This document shows positions 1 to 5,702 of a stretch of 5,830 nt of DNA, in pieces. Each line of letters begins with the position of its first letter. The stretch's first letter is position 1. The DNA comes from an uncultured Lachnospiraceae bacterium (GTDB lineage Bacteria > Bacillota > Clostridia > Lachnospirales > Lachnospiraceae). Below the pieces are notes generated by a model that saw only the letters and a list, made by a program, of their open reading frames with translations, searched no databases and was not told where the DNA came from. A program made the translations under genes and the position numbers. Where the stretch lies: assembly GCA_946623295.1 (NCBI GenBank), contig CAMOQY010000101.1, positions 1-5,830 of the forward strand, written 5' to 3'.

Positions 1-1
1 C

Positions 2-769
2 GGATCGTCCGGCTACGAGGAAGCGGCCGTGCAGGGGCTTATAGCGGGGATCAACGCCGCAAGAAGCATAAAGGGCCTGGAAAGCGTAGTTCTGGACCGC
101 TCGCAGGCATATATAGGCGTCCTGATCGACGACCTTGTAACAAAAGAAAACCGCGAGCCGTACCGGATGATGACTTCGCGGGCCGAGTACAGGCTGCTGC
201 TGAGACAGGACAACGCGGACCTGCGGCTCACGGATATCGGCCATGAGATAGGCCTTATAAGTGATGAGCGTTACGCAAGATTCTGCAAAAAACGCGTGCT
301 TATTGACCGTGAGATCGAGCGCGTGAGCCACAGCTATGTCGGCGTCAGAAGCGAGGTACAGGAACTGCTGGAAAAATACGGCTCAACGCCGCTTGTGAGC
401 GGAATCGCCCTCGCAGAGCTTATCCGCAGGCCGGAGCTTGGCTATGAGAGACTGGCGCCGATAGACAAAGACCGCCCGCAGCTGCCTGCCGATGTAAGGG
501 AACAGGTCGAAATATCCGTCAAATACGAGGGATATATAAAACGCCAGATGGTGCAGGTGGAGCAGTTTAAAAAGCTGGAGAGCCGCAGACTGCCCGAGAA
601 TATAGATTACAGCAGCGTACAGAGCCTTCGGAAGGAGGCGGTACAGAAGCTTGAGTCCATAAGACCGGCATCCATAGGACAGGCATCCCGGATATCCGGA
701 GTGTCCCCCGCGGATATAGCCGTACTGCTCGTATATCTCGAAAGATATGAAAAGGAAAGGCAGGGTTGA
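2..769 (+). CDS. mnmG: MnmG (GidA), tRNA uridine-5-carboxymethylaminomethyl modification enzyme, C-terminal part
   Basis: Partial gene: the frame is open from base 2 and begins G-S-S-G-Y-E-E-A-A-V-Q-G, the conserved motif at the end of the FAD-binding part of MnmG. The first GTG in this frame (29) is therefore an internal Val codon, not a start. The fragment is 255 residues, about 40% of the usual ~620-630. Other landmarks are the MTSRAEYRLLLRQDNAD block (about 167-217), YEGYIKRQ (from 524) and RPASIGQASRISGVSPADI (662-718), the signature of the C-terminal helical domain that contacts MnmE and tRNA. Family knowledge: MnmG with MnmE installs the 5-carboxymethylaminomethyl group on wobble U34 of some tRNAs, using FAD, NADH, a folate C1 unit and glycine, in the cytoplasm. 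The stop (767-769) is one base before the rsmG start, so the two genes are probably cotranscribed. No frameshift or lost motif is visible. Confidence 0.97.
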   Translation, partial: GSSGYEEAAVQGLIAGINAARSIKGLESVVLDRSQAYIGVLIDDLVTKENREPYRMMTSRAEYRLLLRQDNADLRLTDIGHEIGLISDERYARFCKKRVLIDREIERVSHSYVGVRSEVQELLEKYGSTPLVSGIALAELIRRPELGYERLAPIDKDRPQLPADVREQVEISVKYEGYIKRQMVQVEQFKKLESRRLPENIDYSSVQSLRKEAVQKLESIRPASIGQASRISGVSPADIAVLLVYLERYEKERQG

Positions 770-770
770 A

Positions 771-1538
771 ATGGAAAGGGCCGGATATATTTCAGAAAGA
801 TTCTCCAAAGCCGGAATAGAGCTCAAAAAGGAGCAGGCTGCAGCCTTTGACAGGTATGCGGCCATGCTCGTCGAACGCAATAAAAGCGTGAATCTTACGG
901 CGATCACTGAATTTGAGGATATCGTAACAAAACATTTCCTGGACAGCGTGCTTTTGCTTGCGGATAATGTTTCACGTGAAACATTTCTCCGCGCCGGTCA
1001 CGCAGGGACGGATGTTTCACGTGAAACATCGCCTGTTAAACTTGTTGACGTTGGGACCGGAGCCGGTTTTCCGGGAATCCCGCTTAGGATCGTCTGCCCG
1101 CGGATCGAGCTGACTCTCATCGACGCGCTTGAAAAGAGAGTGCGTTTTCTCGCCGAGACCGTATCGGAGCTCGGATGCGCCGAAACCAGACTCGTCCATT
1201 CGCGCGCGGAGGATGCGGCCAGAGACGTCACGCTCAGGGAAGCTTTTGATGTGTGCGTTTCCAGAGCGGTAGCCCCTTTGCCGGTGCTCTGTGAATACTG
1301 CCTGCCTTTTGTCAGGGTGGGCGGTGCATTTTTTGCATACAAGTCTTTGGACTGCGACCAGGAGATCAGGGACGCCTCGGCTGCGATCCGCCTGCTCGGA
1401 GGAAAACTCGAGGCGGTAAGGGAACTGAGACTCCCCGGGACGGACATCACAAGAAGGATCCTCATTATCACAAAAATATCTCCCACTCCCGACAGATATC
1501 CGAGAAGGGCCGGGAAGCCTGAAAAATCGCCGCTTTAA
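771..1538 (+). CDS. rsmG: RsmG (GidB), 16S rRNA (guanine527-N7)-methyltransferase
   Basis: 255-residue class I SAM-dependent methyltransferase that makes m7G527 in 16S rRNA; loss of this methylation gives low-level streptomycin resistance in several bacteria (family knowledge). Visible motifs: N-terminal helical part with NLTAITE (41-47) and KHFLDS (54-59); SAM loop VDVGTGAGFPGIPL (92-105); acidic residue in LIDALEKR (116-123, D118); VSRAVAPL (163-170); C-terminal YPRRAGKPEKSPL, close to the family's usual ending. I chose ATG 771 over the in-frame ATG 747: it follows a purine-rich AGGAAAGG at 753-760, leaves a 1-base gap to mnmG, and its first residues fit the family, while 747 has no ribosome site. 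Odd point: residues about 64-90, between KHFLDS and the SAM loop, look roughly 15-20 residues longer than in the Bacillus homologue as I recall it. This stretch contains the peptide VSRET twice, each encoded by a complete parS site. The SAM motifs are intact, so the enzyme is probably active. Confidence 0.96.
   Translation: MERAGYISERFSKAGIELKKEQAAAFDRYAAMLVERNKSVNLTAITEFEDIVTKHFLDSVLLLADNVSRETFLRAGHAGTDVSRETSPVKLVDVGTGAGFPGIPLRIVCPRIELTLIDALEKRVRFLAETVSELGCAETRLVHSRAEDAARDVTLREAFDVCVSRAVAPLPVLCEYCLPFVRVGGAFFAYKSLDCDQEIRDASAAIRLLGGKLEAVRELRLPGTDITRRILIITKISPTPDRYPRRAGKPEKSPL
966..985. promoter_or_regulatory. parS: parS site 1, ParB-binding centromere, inside rsmG
   Basis: A perfect 20-bp palindrome containing the 16-bp consensus TGTTTCACGTGAAACA at 968-983, the site recognised by chromosomal ParB/Spo0J (established). 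It lies within rsmG and is read as N-V-S-R-E-T (residues 66-71). Its centre is 45 bp from that of the next site. ParB is encoded about 1.8 kb downstream. Confidence 0.95.
1011..1030. promoter_or_regulatory. parS: parS site 2, ParB-binding centromere, inside rsmG
   Basis: A second perfect 20-bp palindrome with core TGTTTCACGTGAAACA at 1013-1028, differing from site 1 only in the outermost base pair. It is read in the same codon phase as site 1, giving D-V-S-R-E-T (residues 81-86). The 45-bp spacing is 15 codons, about 4.3 helical turns, so the two sites do not sit on exactly the same DNA face. Confidence 0.95.
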
Positions 1539-1698
1539 CGGGAGCGCAATATGAGAAGAGCCGGAACCCCAGAAAAAAACACTGCTTTAACGCGTGTGCA
1601 ATATGAGAAGGGCCGGGAAGCCTGAAAAATCGCCGCTTTAACGCGTGTGCAATATAAGGAGAGCCTGGAACCCCGAAAAAACACTGCTTTAACGCGTG
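1502..1698 (+). repeat. Four tandem ~51-bp units derived from the 3' end of rsmG
   Basis: Units run 1502-1552 (A1), 1553-1604 (B1), 1605-1655 (A2) and 1656-about 1698 (B2), in an A-B-A-B order. A1 and A2 are identical over 39 bases (1502-1540 and 1605-1643). The B units are diverged from A but similar to each other, and share the tail ACACTGCTTTAACGCGTG. A1 contains the last codons and stop of rsmG (R-R-A-G-K-P-E-K-S-P-L-stop), and A2 repeats the same coding sequence outside the gene. The array therefore most simply arose by tandem duplication of the end of rsmG plus a few following bases. The copies have no start codon with a ribosome site, and B1 has one extra A that shifts its frame, so they are not seen as genes. 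No good rho-independent terminator is visible in the array. Function unknown. Confidence 0.9.
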
Positions 1699-1772
1699 CA
1701 GAAGCTCGAGAAATGGCGCGTTTTCCGCGGCATGCGGCATACGTCGCAGCGGACAAAAAACACTCATCCAAA

Positions 1773-1796
1773 ATAATGTTTCACGTGAAACATTAT
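1773..1796. promoter_or_regulatory. parS: parS site 3, intergenic, upstream of parA
   Basis: The longest of the three sites: a perfect 24-bp palindrome around core TGTTTCACGTGAAACA (1777-1792). It lies in the rsmG-parA gap and overlaps the probable -35 region of the parA promoter. ParB bound or spreading here would be expected to affect transcription initiation (inference). Confidence 0.95.
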
Positions 1797-1807
1797 CGTG
1801 ATATAAT
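1780..1807 (+). promoter_or_regulatory. Probable parAB promoter with extended -10, overlapping parS
   Basis: A perfect -10 hexamer TATAAT (1802-1807) is preceded by TGA, giving the extended -10 TGATATAAT. A 4/6 match to TTGACA, TTCACG (1780-1785), lies 16 bases upstream, inside the right side of parS site 3. Predicted transcription start is near 1813-1814, giving a leader of about 168 bases before parA. An extended -10 can compensate for a poor -35. The start site is inferred. Confidence 0.65.
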
Positions 1808-1828
1808 CTTTCTGCCGGAAGCGAAGCG

Positions 1829-1858
1829 CGGCCAAGGGCCGTCCCGTCACCGGGACGG
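1829..1858 (+). other. Two overlapping hairpins in the parA leader
   Basis: CCGTCCCG (1839-1846), loop TCAC, then CGGGACGG (1851-1858) form a perfect 8-bp GC-rich stem. A second possible stem, CGGCC (1829-1833) with GGCCG (1837-1841), shares bases 1839-1841 with the first, so the two exclude each other. No T-run follows, so this is not a standard intrinsic terminator. It may protect the mRNA 5' region or modulate expression, or be incidental. Confidence 0.5.
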
Positions 1859-1950
1859 GAAGCCGCATTCCCGCAAAGTGCCGGCAGCGGCGCGGGCGGA
1901 AAGCCCCTTTTATCACAGAAACGGGAAGCAGTATGCCCGTGAGAAGCCGG
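1847..1950 (+). repeat. Diverged direct repeat (two ~38-bp copies) in the parA leader
   Basis: Copies at 1847-1884 and 1913-1950, offset 66 bp, share TCAC, ACGGGAAGC, CCCG and GCCGG in the same order and match at roughly 70% of positions by eye. This could be an old duplication in the leader. The rest of the leader has no gene that I can support. Confidence 0.5.
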
Positions 1951-1981
1951 TTTGAGATGAAACAGAACAAAAGGAGTACAG

Positions 1982-2758
1982 ATGGCAAGGATAATAGCCG
2001 TAGCTAATCAGAAAGGCGGAGTCGGAAAGACAACGACGGCAGTAAATCTGTCGGCCGCGCTGGCTTCCGCCGGGAAAAAAGTGCTGGCGATAGATATAGA
2101 CCCGCAGGGAAATATGACCAGCGGCCTCGGCATAGATAAAGACAGTGTTGAACGCAGCGTATATGAGCTGCTTATAGGCGAGTGCGACGCCGATGAAGCC
2201 ATAACGGGCACGATATGCCAGTGTCTGGATCTGATCCCGGCGCAGGTCTCGCTTGCGGGCGCCGAAGTGGAGCTGCTTGATGCGCAGGGACGCGAATATC
2301 TCCTGCGCGACAGACTTAAGGAGGTTGCCGGGAGATATGATTACATCATTATTGACTGCCCTCCCGCCCTCAGCATGCTTACCATAAACGCTCTGACGAC
2401 GGCAGAAGGTGTCCTTGTGCCGATACAGTGCGAATTTTACGCCCTTGAGGGACTGGCACAGCTTTTGTATACGATAAATCTGGTCCGCGACCGTCTGAAC
2501 AAGGAGCTTCATGTCAGGGGCGTGGTCTTTACGATGTACGATTCGCGCACAAATCTTTCGGCCGACGTCGTGGACAACGTGCGCAGCAATCTTGATCAGC
2601 ATATATACCGCACCGTAATACCGAGAAACGTCCGGCTGGCGGAGGCTCCGAGCCACGGCCTGCCGATAAATCTCTACGATCCCAGATCCACAGGCGCCGA
2701 GAGCTACAAGCGTCTTGCGGAGGAGATCATCGCGGAAGACAGAAAAGGAGGCAGATAA
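1982..2758 (+). CDS. parA: ParA/Soj, chromosome-partitioning ATPase
   Basis: 258-residue ParA/MinD-superfamily ATPase of the short chromosomal (Soj) type, with no N-terminal DNA-binding extension of the plasmid type Ia kind. Motifs: deviant Walker A KGGVGKTT (11-18, signature K11), switch I/A' DIDPQGN (38-44), Walker B IIIDCPP (122-128), and the conserved PRNVRLAEAPSHG stretch near residue 215. Family knowledge: ATP-bound dimers bind DNA non-specifically; ParB at parS stimulates hydrolysis, moving or separating origin regions, and Soj also acts on DnaA in some Bacillota. ATG 1982 is supported by AAAAGGAG (1969-1976), five bases upstream, and by the standard N-terminus MARIIAVANQKGG. It is the first gene of the parA-parB-DUF4446 operon, behind a parS-overlapping promoter. 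Length and motifs are normal. Confidence 0.97.
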   Translation: MARIIAVANQKGGVGKTTTAVNLSAALASAGKKVLAIDIDPQGNMTSGLGIDKDSVERSVYELLIGECDADEAITGTICQCLDLIPAQVSLAGAEVELLDAQGREYLLRDRLKEVAGRYDYIIIDCPPALSMLTINALTTAEGVLVPIQCEFYALEGLAQLLYTINLVRDRLNKELHVRGVVFTMYDSRTNLSADVVDNVRSNLDQHIYRTVIPRNVRLAEAPSHGLPINLYDPRSTGAESYKRLAEEIIAEDRKGGR

Positions 2759-2759
2759 G

Positions 2760-3653
2760 ATGGCAAAGCATTCGGGCCTTGGAAAGGGCCTTGACTCTCT
2801 GATCTCAAAGAAATACAGCGAAAAGAGCGCACAGACAGAAAAAAAGGCCGCTGAAAGTGAAACCGGAAAAGAGACTCTTGTAAAAATAGAGCTGATCACT
2901 CCCAACCGTGAACAGCCCAGAAAGACTTTTGACGCTGAAGCGCTTGCCGAGCTGACGGAGTCCATTAAGCAGCACGGAGTGATCCAGCCGCTGATAGTCG
3001 TAAAAAAGGGCAAGGGCTACGAGATCATTGCCGGCGAGCGCCGCTACCGCGCCGCAAAGCAGGCGGGGCTTAAGGAACTGCCTGTGATCGTCCGCGAGTA
3101 TACCGAGAAGGAAAAGAGCGAGATCGCGCTGATCGAGAATATCCAGCGCGAGGATCTGAATCCCATAGAGGAAGCCCGCGCCTATGAAAAGCTGATAAAT
3201 GATCACGGATTGCGCCAGGAGGATCTTGCGGAGAGGATCTCCAAGAGCCGAAGCGCCATTACAAACCGTCTCAGGCTGCTCAAGCTTCCCGAAAAAGTCA
3301 GGCAGATGGTGATAGAAGGCAGTCTCAGCGAGGGTCATGCGAGAGCGCTGCTTGGAGCAACGGGAGCCAAAAGACAGGAGCAGCTTGCCGCGATCGTGGT
3401 TGCAAGGGGGCTGAGCGTGCGCGAGACAGAAGCTCTTATCAAGAGAGGCGCAGCAAAAAAGAAAGTTAGTTCGGTAAAAACCCCGGATGATGAGCTCTAC
3501 GCAAGGCTCGAGGATGATCTTAAGCAGATCATGAGTACAAAAGTTACCATAAAAAGAGAGCGCGACGAGCGCGGACGGATAGTTATCGAGTATTATTCGC
3601 TCGATGAGCTCGACCGCCTTACCGAGCTGTTTAAAAAGGGCAGAGAGGACTGA
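2760..3653 (+). CDS. parB: ParB/Spo0J, CTP-dependent parS-binding clamp protein
   Basis: 297 residues. Parts in order: N-terminal LGKGLDSLI (7-15), the short ParA-stimulating motif; a charged linker (about 17-38); the ParB/Srx CTPase domain with GERRYRA (92-98) and ENIQREDLNPIEEA (126-139); the helix-turn-helix region QEDLAERISKSRSAITNRL (153-171) that reads parS; and a C-terminal dimerisation region (about 245-297). Family knowledge: ParB binds parS, closes as a clamp on CTP binding, slides to neighbouring DNA, stimulates ParA and recruits SMC. The start is ATG 2760, eight bases after AAGGAGG (2745-2751) and one base after the parA stop; the in-frame extension to 2715 lies inside parA and is not expected to be translated. 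It is less likely to be Noc: the neighbouring sites are parS rather than Noc sites, and the gene sits directly behind parA. Confidence 0.97.
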   Translation: MAKHSGLGKGLDSLISKKYSEKSAQTEKKAAESETGKETLVKIELITPNREQPRKTFDAEALAELTESIKQHGVIQPLIVVKKGKGYEIIAGERRYRAAKQAGLKELPVIVREYTEKEKSEIALIENIQREDLNPIEEARAYEKLINDHGLRQEDLAERISKSRSAITNRLRLLKLPEKVRQMVIEGSLSEGHARALLGATGAKRQEQLAAIVVARGLSVRETEALIKRGAAKKKVSSVKTPDDELYARLEDDLKQIMSTKVTIKRERDERGRIVIEYYSLDELDRLTELFKKGRED

Positions 3654-3655
3654 AT

Positions 3656-4153
3656 ATGACCGCTATACTTGATTCCTGGGGAGTAAACCGGGATTTGCTC
3701 ATACTCTTTTTCGGGATAATCATTCTGGCGCTGGCTGTCGTCTGTGCCATCATGATCGTCACGACGAGAAAACTGTACAAGCGTTACGACTATTTTATGC
3801 GCGGGAAGGACGCGGAGTCCATGGAGGACATGGTCCGGGAGACGCATACAAAGATGTTTTCGCTGCAGGATCAGGAGATGGAGAACCGCGACCGCATCAA
3901 GCGGCTGCAGTTCGGCGTCAATCAGGCCTACCAGAAGACAGGTATCGTACACTACAACGCCTTTGAGGGCATGGGCGGCCAGTCGAGCTTTGTGCTGGCG
4001 CTTCTGGACAGCAGAAACAACGGTTTTCTGCTTAACGCCATGCACAGCCGCACTTCCTGCTACACCTATATCAAGGAAATAAAAGAGGGAAAGCCGGATA
4101 CGACGCTGGGAGCCGAGGAACAGCAGGCGCTGGATATTGCGCTTTCCAAATAA
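3656..4153 (+). CDS. DUF4446 family membrane-anchored protein
   Basis: 165 residues. A hydrophobic segment at about 14-35 (LLILFFGIIILALAVVCAIM) is a single transmembrane helix or signal anchor. It is followed by a basic stop (RKLYKRY), a charged and probably coiled-coil stretch (about 50-85), then VHYNAFEGMGGQSSFVLALL (98-117) and NNGFLLNAMHSR (121-132). These last two blocks are what I recognise as DUF4446, common in Clostridia and Bacilli and often found beside parB. The biochemical function is unknown. ATG 3656 is two bases after the parB stop, with GAGAGG at 3643-3648 as a ribosome site, so the gene is probably cotranscribed with parAB. A membrane link for the partition complex is a possible guess from position only. 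The C-terminal domain would be cytoplasmic or external depending on topology; the positive residues after the helix favour cytoplasmic. Confidence 0.88.
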   Translation: MTAILDSWGVNRDLLILFFGIIILALAVVCAIMIVTTRKLYKRYDYFMRGKDAESMEDMVRETHTKMFSLQDQEMENRDRIKRLQFGVNQAYQKTGIVHYNAFEGMGGQSSFVLALLDSRNNGFLLNAMHSRTSCYTYIKEIKEGKPDTTLGAEEQQALDIALSK

Positions 4154-4218
4154 AGAAGTTTGCGAACGCGTATACAGAGGACGCCGAAGGGGAGAGAACA
4201 GACGATATTATGGTTCCC

Positions 4219-4240
4219 GTTCATAATTTGTTCATAATTT
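4219..4240 (+). repeat. 11-bp perfect tandem repeat, AT-rich
   Basis: GTTCATAATTT occurs twice head to tail (4219-4229, 4230-4240), and TTCATAATT recurs at 4321-4329. This could be a set of binding sites for a regulator, or chance within AT-rich DNA. It lies 65 bases after the DUF4446 stop. Confidence 0.6.
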
Positions 4241-4366
4241 ATTAAAGAAAGGTTTACCTGAAAATCATTCTTTCTTCAATTGTCTGCGATACTATACTAT
4301 CGTAAACAGAAGCAAACTTTTTCATAATTGAAGAGTCTTAAATGACTCCCCTCCCTTTTTGATAAG

Positions 4367-4384
4367 CCCCGCGGAAACGCGGGG
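4367..4384 (+). terminator. GC-rich hairpin with GAAA tetraloop, possible terminator
   Basis: CCCCGCG (4367-4373), loop GAAA (a GNRA tetraloop), CGCGGGG (4378-4384): a perfect 7-bp stem, extendable by one G-T wobble. It is followed by TGATTTCATATTT, which is T-rich but broken. It could be a weak terminator for the parAB operon, about 215 bases after the last stop, or the 3' end of a short RNA. On the other strand there is no T-run. Confidence 0.5.
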
Positions 4385-4407
4385 TGATTTCATATTTGCG
4401 GCTTTTG

Positions 4408-4491
4408 CCGGACACCGGAGCGCTCCTTGGCGGCGTTTTCGCGCAAACACCGGACACCGGAGCGTTCTTTGGCGGCTTTTTCGCGCAAACA
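4408..4491 (+). repeat. Two tandem 42-bp repeats, plus a degenerate third
   Basis: Units 4408-4449 and 4450-4491 match at 39 of 42 positions. Each contains CCGG-ACA-CCGG and TTTTCGCGCAAACA, so each has small internal inverted repeats; unit 1 also has the palindrome GGAGCGCTCC (4417-4426). A weaker third copy is suggested by CCTTGGCAGC and TTTTCG at about 4505-4520. The period is divisible by three, but no frame across it has a ribosome site. It may be a dispersed or expanding intergenic repeat; its function is unknown. Confidence 0.85.
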
Positions 4492-4523
4492 GAGGGGTTT
4501 TTGGCCTTGGCAGCTTTTCGACA

Positions 4524-4552
4524 TTGCATTTCCGCTGCTGTGCCGATATATT
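4524..4552 (+). promoter_or_regulatory. Possible promoter of the M42 peptidase gene
   Basis: TTGCAT (4524-4529), a 17-base spacer and TATATT (4547-4552, 5/6 match to TATAAT). The -35 is weak at 3/6. Predicted start is near 4559, leaving a leader of about 30 bases with AAGGAG (4579-4584) five bases before the ATG. Confidence 0.45.
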
Positions 4553-4589
4553 ATAGGAGACAGTTTTTGTAAAATAAAAAGGAGCCGCA

Positions 4590-5633
4590 ATGAAAAAAAT
4601 AGAATTTGACGAGAAATACTGCGTAGAGACTTTTAAAAAGCTGGTTAGCGTGGACAGCACCACTGGGCAGTACGAGGAGATCCAGCAGCTGATCTGCGAT
4701 TATTGCGACGAGCTGGGGTACAGCTATCACGTCACTCACAAGGGCGGGGTCATTGCAGATCTGGGCGGAGAGGGAAGGCCTCTGACGGTGAGCGCCCATC
4801 TGGACGATATCGGACTTATGGTGAGAAAGGTAAATGCCGACGGTACGCTCAACGTGTGTCCGGTCGGCGGACTCTATCCGTTTTACTGCGTGACGGAAAA
4901 CGTCCGTGTATATACGCGCGGCGGGAGTGTTTATACGGGGTGCATCTGCCGCACGCCCAATTCCATACACGTGACGGAGGAGGAGCTTCGCAGCGTGCTT
5001 CCGGATTTCCGCACAAACGTGTGCGTTGTCCTCGATGAGGATGTAAAGAGCGCCGAAGATACGGCAAAGCTGGGGATCACGACCGGTGATATGATCGCGC
5101 TCGACGCCCGCCCCGTTTTTGCAGGAGGTTACATAAAATCGCGTTTTATAGATGACAAAGCTGCCGCGGCGATCGCGCTTACAGCGATGAAAGCGATCAG
5201 GGAGAACGGCATTCAGCTACCGCGCAAGGTCTACATGTATTTTGCCGTATATGAGGAGATCGGACACGGCACGTCATGGCTCCCGGAGGACACGGAGGAC
5301 ATGCTGGCCATCGATATTGCGCCGACGGGACCGGATCAGACATCAGACGAGCGCAAGGCTACGATATTTGCCAAGGATTCCCGCTTCCCTTATCACTGGG
5401 GGATGACGAACGAACTGAGGGAATGCGCGATCGAGGCGGGCGTGGACTATGTGATGGATATCTTTACACCGCACTACGGGACGGACTGCGATACGAGCAT
5501 CGTCGCGGGATATGATATCAGGCACGCTGCCATCGGTTTCGGCACGGCAAACAGCCACGGATATGAGCGGACTCACGTCGACGGGCTGAGAAACACCTAC
5601 GATCTGCTGATGGCGTACCTTGTGAAGGGATAA
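4590..5633 (+). CDS. M42 family metallopeptidase (glutamyl aminopeptidase / FrvX-like)
   Basis: 347 residues, the usual M42 length (about 340-360). Two-metal aminopeptidase signatures: AHLDDIG (69-75) with metal-ligand H70; SRFIDDKAA (184-192), matching the family's bridging-aspartate LDD motif (D188 as bridge); EEIGHG (222-227), giving the catalytic base and a ligand glutamate; AIDIAP (240-245) with ligand D242; and the C-terminal SHGYERTH (322-329), supplying the last histidine, probably H329. A family-like insert (about 80-170) between the first two motifs would be the dodecamer-forming domain. Family members trim amino acids from peptides in the cytoplasm, often as large tetrahedral complexes; the substrate cannot be told from sequence. 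There is no signal peptide. The start at 4590 follows AAGGAG by five bases. The gene appears monocistronic. HLDD replaces the more common HMDE, an unremarkable variation as far as I know. An annotation as cellulase M or deblocking aminopeptidase would mean the same family. Confidence 0.9.
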   Translation: MKKIEFDEKYCVETFKKLVSVDSTTGQYEEIQQLICDYCDELGYSYHVTHKGGVIADLGGEGRPLTVSAHLDDIGLMVRKVNADGTLNVCPVGGLYPFYCVTENVRVYTRGGSVYTGCICRTPNSIHVTEEELRSVLPDFRTNVCVVLDEDVKSAEDTAKLGITTGDMIALDARPVFAGGYIKSRFIDDKAAAAIALTAMKAIRENGIQLPRKVYMYFAVYEEIGHGTSWLPEDTEDMLAIDIAPTGPDQTSDERKATIFAKDSRFPYHWGMTNELRECAIEAGVDYVMDIFTPHYGTDCDTSIVAGYDIRHAAIGFGTANSHGYERTHVDGLRNTYDLLMAYLVKG

Positions 5634-5642
5634 GCGCAAGGC

Positions 5643-5670
5643 TTGTATTTCCCGCTGAAATCACTATAAT
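5643..5670 (+). promoter_or_regulatory. Probable promoter of the zinc-ribbon gene
   Basis: A perfect TATAAT (5665-5670) with a weak TTGTAT (5643-5648) 16 bases upstream. Predicted start is near 5677, and GGAG (5693-5696) lies six bases before ATG 5703. It begins ten bases after the M42 stop, so the next gene need not depend on read-through. Confidence 0.55.
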
Positions 5671-5702
5671 TAGAGTAGTTTGCGATCGAAACGGAGAATA
5701 AT

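Larger units (their letters stand above)
4154..4589. other. 436-bp intergenic region with AT-rich part, hairpin and tandem repeats
   Basis: No gene is supported here. The first half (about 4200-4330) is strikingly AT-rich compared with its surroundings. The second half is GC-rich and holds the GAAA-loop hairpin and the 42-bp repeats described separately, and the end carries the promoter and ribosome site of the next gene. Short open frames on both strands lack ribosome sites and follow the 42-bp periodicity. Confidence 0.8.

Noticed and set aside
420..428. DnaA-box-like TTATCCGCA inside mnmG
   Set aside because: A single one-mismatch site within coding DNA, with no cluster or AT-rich unwinding region; not evidence for an origin in this window.
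747..770. Upstream ATG start for rsmG at 747
   Set aside because: It lies inside the end of mnmG without a ribosome site, and the added eight residues are not typical of the family.
1468..1771. Minus-strand open frames with a 17-residue repeat
   Set aside because: They are shadows of the 51-bp DNA repeats; they overlap the rsmG tail and have no ribosome site or recognisable domain.
1647..1955. Plus-strand open frame of 102 codons between rsmG and parA
   Set aside because: It starts at GTG inside the tandem repeats with no ribosome site, reads through parS (as M-F-H-V-K-H) and the parAB promoter, and its internal similarity is explained by the DNA repeats.
4333..4360. GAGTC/GACTC hairpin followed by CCCTTTTT as a terminator
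   Set aside because: The stem is only 5 bp, and eight or so C-rich bases separate it from the T-run; too weak to call.
4322..4663. Minus- and plus-strand open frames with a 14-residue repeat over the 42-bp units
   Set aside because: Several frames are open at once because the repeat period is divisible by three. None has a ribosome site or known domain, and some run into the M42 gene.
4968..4976. CACGTG hexamer in the M42 gene as a fourth parS
   Set aside because: Only the central hexamer fits; the flanking bases do not match the parS arms.
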